Part shown: piece after piece, positions 51,837 through 62,001 of the stretch
Layout of the letters: every line of letters begins with the position of its first letter
Position numbering within the stretch: position 1 is the stretch's first letter
Source of the DNA: JAHDHW01 sp965220465
GTDB lineage: Bacteria > Bacteroidota > Bacteroidia > Chitinophagales > Saprospiraceae
Direction of reading: 5' to 3'
NCBI GenBank assembly: GCA_965220465.1
Contig: CBDCPZ010000023.1
Span: 744,001-808,000 of the forward strand
Length of the DNA: 64,000 nt
Made by a program: the position numbers and the translations under genes
Notes under the pieces: generated by a model
Database searches by the model: none
What the model saw: the letters and a program-made list of their open reading frames with translations, nothing else
What the model was told of the DNA's origin: nothing

Positions 51837-52538
51837 TTATTTTGACATTCTCAGCATAATTTTCTTAATGTAAGACTCTCTGTTTACACTAATCTTTGCA
51901 TAGTAAATGCCATAAGAAAGATCACTTAAGTTAAAGGAAATAGTGTCCGCTCCGCTTTCAATCGTTTTTTGATAAGTCCCTACCAGTTTACCCATGCTAT
52001 CGTGAAGAAAAATTGTAGCTTCTCCTCCATCAGGTATATTTATGTTCAGGTTTGTTGTTCCGTCAGTTGAAGGGTTTGGGAAAAAATCCCCAACATCAGC
52101 TCCAGTGGTGTATTCAAAAACAATTTTAATTGTTTTCAAAAATCCATAATCTCCGCTCATGTTTAACGATCGGATACGGTAAAAATTGATCCCCCAGTTT
52201 GGTGTTGCATCAACAAAGCTGAATGTTTGATCAACTGTCTCGTCACCATCAACAAATCCAATCATTTCCCAATTTGAAGCATCTGTACTCTTATATATCT
52301 CAAATCCCATCACATCGTCCGTATTGTTCATATCCCAATTGATCAAAACATTTTCATTTTTGATATCAGCTGAAAAACTTTGAAGCTCAGAAGATGTTGC
52401 GCTCAAGTTGATATCAATTGTGTTAATGTTTGATAAAGAAGAAGCTATTGCAGTATTTTGTGCATTAGCATTTTGACCAATAAGTGCAAGAGAAACTAAG
52501 AATAAGATTGAAATGATTGTAACTTTTTTGCTTAGCAT
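51837..52538 (-). CDS. Small T9SS cargo protein
   Basis: This 233-residue protein has a signal peptide (1-26, NANAQ), a fibronectin-like middle part (about 55-145: VLINWDMNNTDDVMGFEIYKSTDASNWEMIGFVDG) and a C-terminal type A sorting domain (about 155-233: FFPNPSTDGTTNLNINIPDG, AIFLHDSMGKLVGTY, LSYGIYYAKISVN, IKKIMLRMSK). Such tails are cut off during export by the type IX system. The role beyond surface display is unknown. Monocistronic, closed by a terminator. Confidence 0.88.
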   Translation of the reverse strand: MLSKKVTIISILFLVSLALIGQNANAQNTAIASSLSNINTIDINLSATSSELQSFSADIKNENVLINWDMNNTDDVMGFEIYKSTDASNWEMIGFVDGDETVDQTFSFVDATPNWGINFYRIRSLNMSGDYGFLKTIKIVFEYTTGADVGDFFPNPSTDGTTNLNINIPDGGEATIFLHDSMGKLVGTYQKTIESGADTISFNLSDLSYGIYYAKISVNRESYIKKIMLRMSK

Positions 52539-53125
52539 GATGATTCTTTTTGAATAATTTAAACTGAAACTTTTATTATTTTCGGAATGCTAAAATTGAT
52601 TCCTAATTTTTAATTCAAAGTGTTTGTTTCTGTTTAATTCCTCAGTTGAGGTTTTCAAAAGTGAATGTCATCTTGTTTGTAGTGCTGGAGGAGTTGGAGG
52701 AAGTTTTTATGGAAGATTAAGTTCTTTTTAAATTTGGAGAGGATTGCTTTAAAGAACTTACAAACACAAAATTATAGGATAAAGCAATACCGCGCATACC
52801 CTAAAATGTGTAATTATTATATAATAAAAATGTATTATAAAATAACAAGAAAATCGCCGAAATCCCTATAAATGCTGGGCAATTGGACTCATTTCTCATT
52901 AAATCCAACTATTTTACTGAAAAAAATATTTTAGAAAAAAACTACAAAAGCTTTAAAATTTGGAATTTTCTTGGATTGTTTTTATAAATATCAAATCCAA
53001 AGAATCCAAAAAAAAGCAAGAATTTAGTGGAATGTTTTAAAACCCTTGAAACTAAAACTGGATAGCCCTTTAATATTTAGTCGTTAAAACATTTAAAAAT
53101 TTTCCGAAAACAATAACTTTCATAG
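52539..53125. other. AT-rich spacer upstream of the amidase gene
   Basis: No gene is supported in about 590 bp. A box CAAAATTA (52767-52774; TAATTTTG on the minus strand) could serve the leftward cargo gene from about 230 bp away, but its -33 element is poor. A 14-bp perfect palindrome TTATTATATAATAA (52814-52827) is probably AT-composition noise. Confidence 0.35.
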
Positions 53126-53133
53126 TAAATTTG
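53126..53133 (+). promoter_or_regulatory. Putative -7 box of the amidase gene
   Basis: TAAATTTG exactly matches TAnnTTTG and lies 28 bp before the ATG at 53162. A TTTC at 53101-53104, 21 bp upstream, is a weak -33 element. Confidence 0.42.
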
Positions 53134-53161
53134 CGTTGAGAAAAATGAAATACTATAATTA

Positions 53162-54436
53162 ATGCTTCGAATTATTACCCTCTTTTCCATCGCTGTTCTT
53201 ACACTGTCATTCTCAGGAAGTAATGATAACAAACCTTATTATCATAGAGTCAAAGCTGAATCAGGCGATATGATATCTACTTTACTTAAAAGGTATTACC
53301 TAAATTCCCACGAATGTAACCTTGAGCAATTCTTAGAACTCAACAAATTGAAAAGTAATGCTAGATTAGTAGCTGATAAAAAATATTACATTCCGGTTTT
53401 AATATATAAATACAATGGAAAAAGTATTCGATCCTCATTGGGATTGGAAAGTTGGAAGCAAGCCCTCCGAATAAAAGAATATAACGAACAAATAAGATCT
53501 GACAATCTCCGAAAATCATCTTTGACCAGTAGTAGTATAATGTGGGTTCCGTTTCATGAACTAAACTGTGTGAATGATAATCCTCCGAAAAATAAAATCA
53601 TTGCCGAAGTAATTGAAACTTCAAAAGAAGAAACCGAAACCGAACGAGAACGAATCGTTGAAGAAAAAATCAATGAAAGTATTCTTAAGGCGTCTGAAAA
53701 GTTAAGCGGATACCGGAAATTTCCGATTTTTGGTAAAAAGGACGCTTATATTCCCTTAAAAGACAATAAACTTCGTGGTAAAGTTTTTTACATCGTTAGT
53801 GGTCATGGAGGACCGGATTCAGGTGCAGTTGGCAAAAAAGGAAGTTATCAATTGTGTGAAGACGAGTATGCTTATGATGTTTCCCTGCGCGTTGTCCGCA
53901 ACTTACTTGAACATGGTGCATTGGCTTATATGATTGTTCGCGATCCAAATGACGGACTTCGATCCGGCGAATTTTTACCGTGTGATTATGACGAATATTG
54001 CTGGGGCAATTATAAAATCCCCAGAAACCAAAAAAGACGCCTCTTCCAAAGATCTGATGCGATCAATGAATTGTATGAGCGCCACAAACAACAGGGTATT
54101 CAAGATCAAACACTAGTAACTATTCACATTGATTCTAACAATAAAAGCCAGCAGACTGATGTGTTCTTTTATTATTTTCCAGGGAGTCATGATGGGAAGA
54201 ATTTAGCTAAAAAGATGCATAAAAAACTGGAGGACAAATATAGAAGTTATCGTAAAAGCGGAAATTATCACGGAACAGTCACAGCCAGAGATTTGCACAT
54301 GCTTCGTGAACCCAAACCCACTTCAGTATTTATTGAGCTTGGCAATATTAGAAATACTTACGACCAACAGCGATTGATTCTTGAAAATAACCGCCAGGCA
54401 CTAGCCAATTGGTTGTATGAAGGTTTAATTGATTAA
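53162..54436 (+). CDS. Secreted N-acetylmuramoyl-L-alanine amidase with LysM-like N-terminus
   Basis: This 424-residue protein cleaves the amide bond between muramic acid and the peptide in peptidoglycan. A signal peptide (1-18) precedes a LysM-like segment (about 28-82: HRVKAESGDMISTLLKRY...KKYYIPV) and a charged linker. The catalytic Amidase_3 domain (about 205-424) has zinc ligands His215 in SGHGG, Glu233 in CEDEYAYD, His322 in TIHIDSN, and Glu392 in FIELGN. All residues needed are present. It is convergent with a histidine kinase whose end lies 2 bp away. A second amidase with the same fold lies at 58639-61554. Confidence 0.92.
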   Translation: MLRIITLFSIAVLTLSFSGSNDNKPYYHRVKAESGDMISTLLKRYYLNSHECNLEQFLELNKLKSNARLVADKKYYIPVLIYKYNGKSIRSSLGLESWKQALRIKEYNEQIRSDNLRKSSLTSSSIMWVPFHELNCVNDNPPKNKIIAEVIETSKEETETERERIVEEKINESILKASEKLSGYRKFPIFGKKDAYIPLKDNKLRGKVFYIVSGHGGPDSGAVGKKGSYQLCEDEYAYDVSLRVVRNLLEHGALAYMIVRDPNDGLRSGEFLPCDYDEYCWGNYKIPRNQKRRLFQRSDAINELYERHKQQGIQDQTLVTIHIDSNNKSQQTDVFFYYFPGSHDGKNLAKKMHKKLEDKYRSYRKSGNYHGTVTARDLHMLREPKPTSVFIELGNIRNTYDQQRLILENNRQALANWLYEGLID

Positions 54437-54437
54437 T

Positions 54438-55706
54438 TCAATTCATCGGAAAGCTAAGGTGAAAACGACTACCTGACTCTGGTTCTGATTCAATCCAAAT
54501 ATTTCCATTATATCGTTCCACTATTTTTTTGCAAATGGCTAAGCCCATTCCAGTGCCTTCATATTTTTCTTTATTATTGAGCCGTTTAAACATTTCGAAA
54601 ATAGTTTTATGATAATCCTCTTCTACCCCAATTCCATTATCTTCAACAATGATTATGTGTTTTCTTTGGTCTAGCTGATATTTGATTCTAACCTCAGGGA
54701 ATTTGCTTTGATTATATTTTAGTCCATTTTCAACCAGATTTTGAAAAAGCTGGGTCATCTGAGAGCTTTCCGCTTTTAATACAGGTAATTTTTCAAACTC
54801 AACTTTTACGTGCTGATAAGGATTTTGCGACGTAAGTGACGTTGAAACCTGGTTCATAATTTGGTTTAAATCGATCTCTTCGAAATGTGTTTCTGTTTTG
54901 GTAACTCTTGAATAATTTAAAATATCTTCAATTAGCGTATTCAACTCTCTTGCACTTTTAGAAGCATAAGTAATATATTCTTGTAGTTCCGCGCTTAATT
55001 CTTTTCCAGCTCTACGCTCCGTAAGATTCAGAAAACTAATAATATTTCTGATCGGTGTTTTCATATCATGTGAAGCGATATATGCAAAACGTTCGAGTTC
55101 GATATTTGAAAGTTTAAGTTTTTCATTTAAAGCTTTCAATTCATTTTGGTGCTGATCAGCAATTTTCAAATACCAGTTTACCAGAAAAACAATATAAATT
55201 AAAAAAAGGACTAAGCTTAAAAGAGTGAAATAGGAAAACCAGTCGCCAAGAATCATTTCCGGCATTTCAACATTGAAATATTTTAACCCTGCTAAGGCAA
55301 AAATAATTACAAGCGTAAAAGCCAAAACGACATCTCCAAAGCTTTTTCCTGATAGTAAATAAGCAGCAACAGGAACTGCGACCATCCAAACCATATAAGG
55401 GGAATATATTCCATTGGAAAGGGTAACAAACAAAGTAACAATAGACAAAAAGCTGATAATAAGGTAATTAGCGCATAAATTGAGATTGCCCGAATATCGA
55501 ATTAAAGCCAAATAAATAAGTGAAGAAAGAGTCGGTAATGTGATAATGAAAAAACCATCATAAAATCCAATTACCGCGTAAGCTATAAACGTTATTATTG
55601 AAAAAAATATAGCTATAAAACCTATAATTGTAAGCAGTTTTGCCTTTGAGTAATTCGTTAGGTCCGATTTATACGAAGCAGGAATAAACCAATTAATTAG
55701 GTTCAT
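54438..55706 (-). CDS. Membrane sensor histidine kinase
   Basis: This 422-residue kinase has about six membrane helices in its first 180 residues (for example 27-47, 79-96, 124-142, 158-180) and no PAS or HAMP domain. The phospho-acceptor His213 lies in ASHDMKTPIRNI, followed by the ATPase motifs QLFQNLVENGLKYN, VEDNGIGVEED, and GTGMGLAICKKIVERY. The sensor part is buried in the membrane, so the stimulus may be a membrane property. No response regulator gene is adjacent, so its partner is elsewhere. Confidence 0.92.
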   Translation of the reverse strand: MNLINWFIPASYKSDLTNYSKAKLLTIIGFIAIFFSIITFIAYAVIGFYDGFFIITLPTLSSLIYLALIRYSGNLNLCANYLIISFLSIVTLFVTLSNGIYSPYMVWMVAVPVAAYLLSGKSFGDVVLAFTLVIIFALAGLKYFNVEMPEMILGDWFSYFTLLSLVLFLIYIVFLVNWYLKIADQHQNELKALNEKLKLSNIELERFAYIASHDMKTPIRNIISFLNLTERRAGKELSAELQEYITYASKSARELNTLIEDILNYSRVTKTETHFEEIDLNQIMNQVSTSLTSQNPYQHVKVEFEKLPVLKAESSQMTQLFQNLVENGLKYNQSKFPEVRIKYQLDQRKHIIIVEDNGIGVEEDYHKTIFEMFKRLNNKEKYEGTGMGLAICKKIVERYNGNIWIESEPESGSRFHLSFPMN

Positions 55707-55919
55707 ATCAAATATCTTTTTTTGATCTTATCAAATTTTCAGAAATCAAAACATTAAATTCTATAGGTTGAAATCATTCAAGTTGATTTACGTAAAACCG
55801 AGACTATTGTTTTGATTACCTGTGATTATTGAAAGCCTGTTAATTATTTACAGATTAAAAATATCCAGAAAGGAAAGTTGTTTTTACAGTATTATCCTAA
55901 TGAAGATCAATTGACAGCT

Positions 55920-56432
55920 ATGAAAACCACTTTTCTAATTTTTTTCCTCTTTTTTATTACCTATTCTTTTTGCCAGGATACTGATTCTATTCCATTTGTA
56001 AGCTCCTACTACGAATCTGATAATGTTGATATTGGTTACTACGGATTTAAAGGGAATACCATGGATATTACCCTCTCAAAAAAGAAAGTCTGTATGACTT
56101 GTTATCGATTACATTCCAAATTTTTTGGAGGTGGCTTTGAAATTGGACGTACCATTAAATACGAACTCGTCGGCGGACCAAAAGTGTTTTATCAAAGGGG
56201 TCAACATTTCGGATCTTTTCGCATTGGTTTGAGTATGCTGACAAATTTTGATGATTGGATCGTATTGCTTCGCCCTGAATATATGGTTCACTTTTTTAAA
56301 GACCAGTCACTTTCCCTTGGATTAGCCTTTAACTTCAGCTACGTAATTAAAGGTCCCGAAAAGTTGTATTTTGGAATACTTGCATTTGGTGCCCGGTATT
56401 ATTTTGAATATGATAAACGAATCTCCAGATAA
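55920..56432 (+). CDS. Exported hypothetical protein
   Basis: The start is at ATG 55920 (MKTTFLIFFLFFITYSFCQ), giving 170 residues with a signal peptide; a longer TTG reading upstream is not needed. The mature part is strand-rich with aromatic residues (about 30-165) and resembles a small outer-membrane barrel: FGSFRIGLSMLTNFDDWIVLLRPEYMVHFFKDQSLSLGLAFNFSYV. No family is recognised. It is monocistronic between a histidine kinase (divergent) and an aminotransferase. Confidence 0.65.
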   Translation: MKTTFLIFFLFFITYSFCQDTDSIPFVSSYYESDNVDIGYYGFKGNTMDITLSKKKVCMTCYRLHSKFFGGGFEIGRTIKYELVGGPKVFYQRGQHFGSFRIGLSMLTNFDDWIVLLRPEYMVHFFKDQSLSLGLAFNFSYVIKGPEKLYFGILAFGARYYFEYDKRISR

Positions 56433-56512
56433 ATCCAAAATCGTGTTATTTACTTTTATAAAACCAAACTCGTATTTTGGAAACATTACTCACCTTAAAA
56501 ATGTAACCACCC

Positions 56513-57688
56513 ATGCCTAAATTAACCTGTCAAAAAGACCTTTTTAACCTTCCGCCGGATGTCACTTATCTCAATTGTGCGTATCAAGGCCCTTTAATGA
56601 AGCATATTGAAAAAATAGGTTTTGAGGCTATTTCAAAAAGAACCAGACCTTATCAATACACCGTCGAAGATTTTTTTAAACCTGTAGAGTTATTGCGAAA
56701 AGTTTTTGCCAAGCTGATCAATTGTACTGATTATCAAAGGATTGCAGTCATTCCATCTGTTTCTTACGGAATAGCAAATGTGGTCAACAACATTTCTTTA
56801 AAAGATAAAAAATCGATTGTTTTATTGGGTGAGCAATTTCCCAGCATTTATTATCCCTGGCAAAGATTGGCAGAACAACAGAATGGAAATCTCAAAATCG
56901 TGGAAGCTCCAAAAGTTACTGAAAACAGAGCCAAAATATGGAACGAACGCCTTTTGAAAGCAATTAATGTAGATACCGCAGTTGTTTCAATTGGAAATGT
57001 CCATTGGGCTGATGGTTCTTTGATGGACTTGCAAGCTGTTCGTGAAAAAACTATAAAATTTGGCGCATTACTGATCGTTGACGGAACACAATCCGTTGGA
57101 GCTTTGCCTATCAATGTTGATAAGTTGCAGCCTGACGCCCTGATCTGCGCCGGTTACAAGTGGCTTTTGGGCCCTTACGGCACCGCATTGGCATATTACG
57201 GACCTGCTTTTGATAATGGAAAACCAATTGAAGAAAACTGGATCAATCGATTGAATAGCGAAGATTTTCAAAGCCTCGTGAATTATCAGGATCAATACAA
57301 ACCAAAAGCAACCAGATACTCCGTTGGACAAAACAGTAATTTTTTCCTTGTTCCTATGTTATTAAAAGCTATTGAACAAATTTTAGAATTTCAACCAAAC
57401 CGCATTCAGCAATATTGCAAAGAATTGATTAAAGATCATTTGGAGCAATTGAAAGCGATTGGTTGCCGGATTGAAGACGAAAAATATAGAAGCTCACACC
57501 TTTTTGGGATTCGGTTAAACGATAGTTTTGATTTTGAGGCTTTAAAAAAGGAATTTGCCAAATCAAAGGTTCATGTTTCGTTGCGGGGAGATTCCATTCG
57601 TGTAGCGCCAAATATTTATAATACTCCGGAAGATATGCAACGTTTGGTTAAATGCATTGAATCCGTGAGGATCAAGAAAATGGTATAA
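56513..57688 (+). CDS. Class V aminotransferase, cysteine-desulfurase-like
   Basis: This 391-residue pyridoxal-phosphate enzyme carries VHWADGSLMDLQ (163-174), LLIVDGTQSVGALPI (186-200) with Asp190, and the Schiff-base lysine in AGYKWLLGPYG (Lys216). The fold and order match the class V family, which includes cysteine desulfurases and kynureninase-like enzymes. The substrate is not settled by the motifs. Length is typical. A stem-loop (57694-57725) follows the stop. Confidence 0.87.
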   Translation: MPKLTCQKDLFNLPPDVTYLNCAYQGPLMKHIEKIGFEAISKRTRPYQYTVEDFFKPVELLRKVFAKLINCTDYQRIAVIPSVSYGIANVVNNISLKDKKSIVLLGEQFPSIYYPWQRLAEQQNGNLKIVEAPKVTENRAKIWNERLLKAINVDTAVVSIGNVHWADGSLMDLQAVREKTIKFGALLIVDGTQSVGALPINVDKLQPDALICAGYKWLLGPYGTALAYYGPAFDNGKPIEENWINRLNSEDFQSLVNYQDQYKPKATRYSVGQNSNFFLVPMLLKAIEQILEFQPNRIQQYCKELIKDHLEQLKAIGCRIEDEKYRSSHLFGIRLNDSFDFEALKKEFAKSKVHVSLRGDSIRVAPNIYNTPEDMQRLVKCIESVRIKKMV

Positions 57689-57693
57689 AAAGA

Positions 57694-57725
57694 TGCGGCA
57701 ACTCTTTTGTTAAAGAATTGCCGCA
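57694..57725 (+). terminator. Stem-loop after the aminotransferase gene
   Basis: TGCGGCAA (57694-57701) and TTGCCGCA (57718-57725) form an 8-bp stem, continued by TCTTT/AAAGA inside with one mismatch. No clear U-tract follows, so it may protect the 3' end rather than terminate by itself. Confidence 0.55.
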
Positions 57726-57961
57726 ACGATTAAACTGCCCTGTAATCTAAACTTATTTTTTAACCAAATACTATTTCTCTTAAACTGATTAGTTCGCTTA
57801 TTAATCAGTGGACAGATACATTTTCATAACTTTACTTAAATACATTTTAAAATAATTCTGCCTCCAAAGTATAGAACAATCAGCGACCGCACAATAGAAA
57901 ATGTGCAAAATCCCCTGTTAAATGTATGAGTGGATTGATTGGATGATTAAAAGAAAATGGG

Positions 57962-58525
57962 CTAATCCTTTTTTAACTTGCTTTTGAATTCCTTTTTAAA
58001 TTTTTGAACCTTCGGAGCGATGATATAAGTACAGTATGGATTGCTGGTTCCTACCCTGTCAAAATACTTCTGGTGTTCCATTCCTGCTTTGTAAAACTCT
58101 TGAAAAGGTGCAATTTCAGTAACAATCGGATTTGGCCAAAGATCGGAAGTGTCTGTTTCAGCCATTGATTGCTCTGCAATCATTTTTTGCTTTCCATCGT
58201 GATAAAAAATAGCAGAACGATATTGTGGGCCAATGTCATTTCCCTGTTGGTTTGGAGTAGTAGGATCATGAACGCGCCAAAAAACTTCCAACAATTCTTC
58301 GAAACTGATTTTTGAGGGATCGAAAGTTATCTGAACACATTCAGCGTGGCCGGTCTTTTTTGCACAAACCGCTTCATAAGTTGGGTTTTCAACATGCCCT
58401 CCGGAATATCCGGAAATTGCGGAAATCACACCTTCCAGGTTTTGGAAAATCGCTTCTGTACACCAAAAGCAACCTGTACCCAAAGTCGCTACTGTTAAAT
58501 TGTTTTGGTTTTTATTGGAATCCAT
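57962..58525 (-). CDS. msrA: Peptide methionine sulfoxide reductase A
   Basis: MsrA (187 residues) reduces methionine-S-sulfoxide in proteins. The active site GCFWCTEAIF has the catalytic Cys19 and a second Cys22. Other family blocks are SGYSGGHVENPTYEAVC, GHAECVQITFDPS, and QYRSAIFYH. A CxxC near the start is used by some MsrA for recycling. No signal peptide, so cytoplasmic. Monocistronic. Confidence 0.96.
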   Translation of the reverse strand: MDSNKNQNNLTVATLGTGCFWCTEAIFQNLEGVISAISGYSGGHVENPTYEAVCAKKTGHAECVQITFDPSKISFEELLEVFWRVHDPTTPNQQGNDIGPQYRSAIFYHDGKQKMIAEQSMAETDTSDLWPNPIVTEIAPFQEFYKAGMEHQKYFDRVGTSNPYCTYIIAPKVQKFKKEFKSKLKKD

Positions 58526-58638
58526 TTACTGTTAGTTTTATTTCTAAAAATAGCAATAGTAAATCAAACAGTTTTGGATAGCGAAAGTTGCAGATTACTC
58601 TTCAAACAGCTATTGATTCCTCTTTTTTAAAATTTAGC

Positions 58639-61554
58639 TCACTCTTTTAACACCCAACCGCTTTGTTTTTGGCCGTTGATTTCAAAAGCATAATTAAAAA
58701 CGCCATCCGGGAGATTGAGGGTTGAAAAAGTTCTATCACTTCTGCCGTTGTGATCCCATTTTTCGTAAAAAACTTCTTTTCCCATCGCTGTATACAGGCT
58801 GAGGCTGGCTTTCCCTTCAGTTGCTCTGCTCATTCCAATTGTCAGTTCGTTGTGAAATGACTTTGGAATTTCTGCTATTTTTACATCACCTGCGGTTTTT
58901 TGACCCTGGTAATTTAAATAAGCAATTGACTTTTGAAAGAGATTATTTCTGAGGTTTTCATCACCGATCGTTTCGAGCGGAAAAGCAAAATTTACTACAC
59001 CAAATTCTCCTTTGTAAGCTGTCGCGGCAGTTTGCCCGTTTTTATATTTTAAAATAGACTGGCTGCCATTGAGTGGTTGTATAAAATCAGGAGATTTTAA
59101 AGGATAAGAACCGTACTCGTAATTAATCAACTTTCCATCAATCCCGCCAAAATGACCACTTACAAAACTTGCAAAATTGATAACACCGGCGTCATCGCCT
59201 TTAAAATCTGCTTTTAAATAATTTTGATAAAAAGCCTTGCCTTTGTTTTTATTGACCAAATCAAAAGCTAACTCTGATCCTGAAATAATCAGGTTGCCAC
59301 CATCATCCAGATATTTTTTCAATAAGGCTTGTTCATTGTAATTCAGCGTAGCATCTTTTGAAGATTCCCGTCCTAAAAACCAATCAACTCCTGAATAGTT
59401 GGACAATTGAATCAATCTGTCTAAAACAGCTTCATTCGTTGCTCCATCAAAGGATTTGCCATTGGCGGCAAGCGATCTGGCGTGTTGGACAGCGTAATCA
59501 AAATTGTTCATTTGCTCAACAAACAACCTTCGGGTTTTGCCAAGCGGAGCGAATCTTGGTGAAGTTTCATTAACGATGACCGCCAGACTTCTATCCAATC
59601 GATCAAAGCCATCAACAATCAAAAATGGTGTTTCCACCAAACCCCTCGATGGCGTGCGGGCTGCGACTACGGCTGTTGAAAAAGATTCTCCCCCTTCGTT
59701 TGTTGCACAAACTTTAAAATAATAAACCGTTCCTTCTTTTGGATTTTCAAAAGTAAAATGGTTGCTTTTTGAGGTGATTCCTGTTGCGAAACCTTTTCCG
59801 TTTTGACTGATGTAAACTTTATAAGCAGTTGCTTTGTCACCATGAATTCCGCCAAATACCGGTGCTTTCCAGCTTACTTCAATTGTTCCGTTGGTTTTGT
59901 TTAAGGCCATCAGATGGGTCGGTGGCTCGGGGAGATAAACAGGTTGTTTTCCATTTTTTTTAGCGAAATATTGAACGATTCCTTTGTAAACCGCTCTTGC
60001 AGTGAGATTTCTAAACGCTGGTTCTGTCAAAGCATTTGCATCAGTTGGATTATCATGAAATCCTACTTCCAATAAAACGCCAGGCATATTTTTCAAACCT
60101 CTCAGCTCCCCAAAGTCAGCTGCTTTTTTGCCACGATCCGTCCAATTTTTGTCGTACCCTCGTTTAATATCTTTGATCATTTGGGTATGGATAAAATGCT
60201 GAAGCTTTTCACTTCCTTTTACTTTTTTATAACTATGAATATAGCTTTCTGTCCCCGAACCACCATCTCCATTGGAATGCCAGGAAAGGTAAATCGCGTT
60301 TTTTCTTTCGTTCCAGGTTCCTTTTTCCAGCTCCCATTCCGCATATTTCGGCCGTATCGTGACATCATTGGTGCATTCCGGAAAACCTTGAAACTGCGCG
60401 TAATATTTAGCCGCTTCTTCGAAACGTGGCTCGCGACTACTGTTTCCATAATTGCAATCCGGGACATTCCCCAATCCTCCTCCAAAACGCACCGCATCAG
60501 CCACAATTGCTTGTCCGGTCTCTATAGATTCGTTTGTCACGATTACTTTTCCATGCTGCCCTTTTTCAAAATAAAACTGACCCAAATAAACCCAGGTTCC
60601 TCCATGAGTTTCCTGGTTTATACTAATATGCGATTCTCCTCCGGCATGTTGTATTTTATAGCGTGTATCCACGGAGCGGTTAATTCCTGCAATATAATGT
60701 ACTGATACCCAATACATTCCAGATTTTTTAATCACTGGTTGAAAAATAGCAGCCGCGCTTTCATTCCTTTTGGAAATGGAATATCGATAACTTTTGGAAC
60801 GATATCCACTCGTTTTACTCGTTGCCCAGGCTCCGATTTCCTTGTAGGTTCCGTTTTTATCATCATTGTCAACGACCACTTCATTTTCATTCATATCGCG
60901 CTCACGAACGGTCCAGACATTTGCTCCGGCATTGTAGAGATATTTCAATAAATGGTAGTTGATCGCTTCAATATTTGCAAAGTCTTCAACAACGCCAAAT
61001 GAGTTTCCTCTTTGTGTTTTATAGCATCGCCATCTTTTATTATACAACCAGCCATGCCCTGCACTCAACCAAACCGTAGCATCTTTGAGTTGGCCGTCAG
61101 GTTGAACATCACTGTACAAATCAACTCCTTTGCGTCCTTGCTGCGAAGGCGAAGGGTCGTTATTCGGACGAACTGTTTCGTAAGCCGTAGTCTGTTCATT
61201 GAGAAAATCGGCAAGATGATAATAAAGTCCAAATTCGTTTTGAGCCTTCACAAAAACGGTATAAAAACCAAAATCAGACAAAGGCACAGCAAAATGTTCT
61301 ATAATTTCTTCTGCTATTTCAGCATCAAATTCACGATCTAAAAAATGAATTGGAATATCCAGATTGATGGTCAATTGGTCTCCATTTTTTTCAAAACCAG
61401 CAAGTTCTGTTTCCTTAGGTAAGAAAACAAATCCGAATTCGTCAGGACTTTTCAGGTCTGATAAAATCGACTGGAGCTTTGATTCTAAAGTGGTTTGTGC
61501 AAAAATGGTGAAAGGCAGCAAGCAGATTGCGAGCCAAAAAATCGGTCTCTTCAT
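58639..61554 (-). CDS. Multidomain T9SS amidase with inserted golvesin-like domain
   Basis: This 971-residue exported protein has a signal peptide (1-20, FAQ). The Amidase_3 catalytic domain starts about 158 with His167 in LSAGHGW and Glu190. It is interrupted by a beta-rich insertion (about 238-358: SGMYWVSVHYIAG, WVYLGQFYFEKG, VADAVRFGGG), which looks like a golvesin C-terminal/carbohydrate-type domain, and resumes with His426 in LSWHSNGDGG and Glu496 in VLLEVGFHDN. A fibronectin-III domain (about 555-650), an uncharacterised domain (about 665-880) and a T9SS sorting tail (about 890-971) follow. It cuts peptidoglycan stem peptides, probably outside the cell or in the periplasm. Monocistronic. 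Confidence 0.92.
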   Translation of the reverse strand: MKRPIFWLAICLLPFTIFAQTTLESKLQSILSDLKSPDEFGFVFLPKETELAGFEKNGDQLTINLDIPIHFLDREFDAEIAEEIIEHFAVPLSDFGFYTVFVKAQNEFGLYYHLADFLNEQTTAYETVRPNNDPSPSQQGRKGVDLYSDVQPDGQLKDATVWLSAGHGWLYNKRWRCYKTQRGNSFGVVEDFANIEAINYHLLKYLYNAGANVWTVRERDMNENEVVVDNDDKNGTYKEIGAWATSKTSGYRSKSYRYSISKRNESAAAIFQPVIKKSGMYWVSVHYIAGINRSVDTRYKIQHAGGESHISINQETHGGTWVYLGQFYFEKGQHGKVIVTNESIETGQAIVADAVRFGGGLGNVPDCNYGNSSREPRFEEAAKYYAQFQGFPECTNDVTIRPKYAEWELEKGTWNERKNAIYLSWHSNGDGGSGTESYIHSYKKVKGSEKLQHFIHTQMIKDIKRGYDKNWTDRGKKAADFGELRGLKNMPGVLLEVGFHDNPTDANALTEPAFRNLTARAVYKGIVQYFAKKNGKQPVYLPEPPTHLMALNKTNGTIEVSWKAPVFGGIHGDKATAYKVYISQNGKGFATGITSKSNHFTFENPKEGTVYYFKVCATNEGGESFSTAVVAARTPSRGLVETPFLIVDGFDRLDRSLAVIVNETSPRFAPLGKTRRLFVEQMNNFDYAVQHARSLAANGKSFDGATNEAVLDRLIQLSNYSGVDWFLGRESSKDATLNYNEQALLKKYLDDGGNLIISGSELAFDLVNKNKGKAFYQNYLKADFKGDDAGVINFASFVSGHFGGIDGKLINYEYGSYPLKSPDFIQPLNGSQSILKYKNGQTAATAYKGEFGVVNFAFPLETIGDENLRNNLFQKSIAYLNYQGQKTAGDVKIAEIPKSFHNELTIGMSRATEGKASLSLYTAMGKEVFYEKWDHNGRSDRTFSTLNLPDGVFNYAFEINGQKQSGWVLKE

Positions 61555-62001
61555 AATAGCTTTTCTCTTTCGGTTGGTGATAAAATTGTAAAGCTATTTG
61601 ATAGGTTGAGAGGATTTTAATGATTTGAAAAGGTTTTAAACTGCTGTCTTTAATAACTTTTGTTTTCAAAAAAATATTGTAAAAAAAATGTTAATGTGTT
61701 TAAATATTAAAAAAGATAAAGAGTTAAACGTTTTGTTTTAGCCTTTTTGAAAAATAAAAAACATGACGGTTAAATATGGTTGTCAAATATGATTTTAAAT
61801 AGCTTTTGCAGAAAAAAAATCGGGAAAATTATTTTGTTTCAACCCTTAGTAAATTAGAAAACAGGTTGAGGGGAAACCTAATTTGGAACATGAAGACACT
61901 TTAGTTCCTAGAATTAATTACAATTTGTATATTTAGCCACGAACACAGAACATCTCATTAGCAATTAAAATCATTCTACAACCTTAAAAATCTAAACGAT
62001 C
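61555..62001. other. Divergent region between amidase and collar-domain protein
   Basis: No gene is seen in 447 bp of AT-rich DNA. A weak promoter-like box TATATTTA (61928-61935) lies 67 bp before the rightward start at 62002, with a poor TTCC upstream element at 19-bp spacing. Confidence 0.35.

Noticed and set aside
52814..52827. 14-bp AT palindrome as an operator
   Set aside because: It consists only of A and T in a very AT-rich spacer, so it is expected by chance, and no regulator is nearby.
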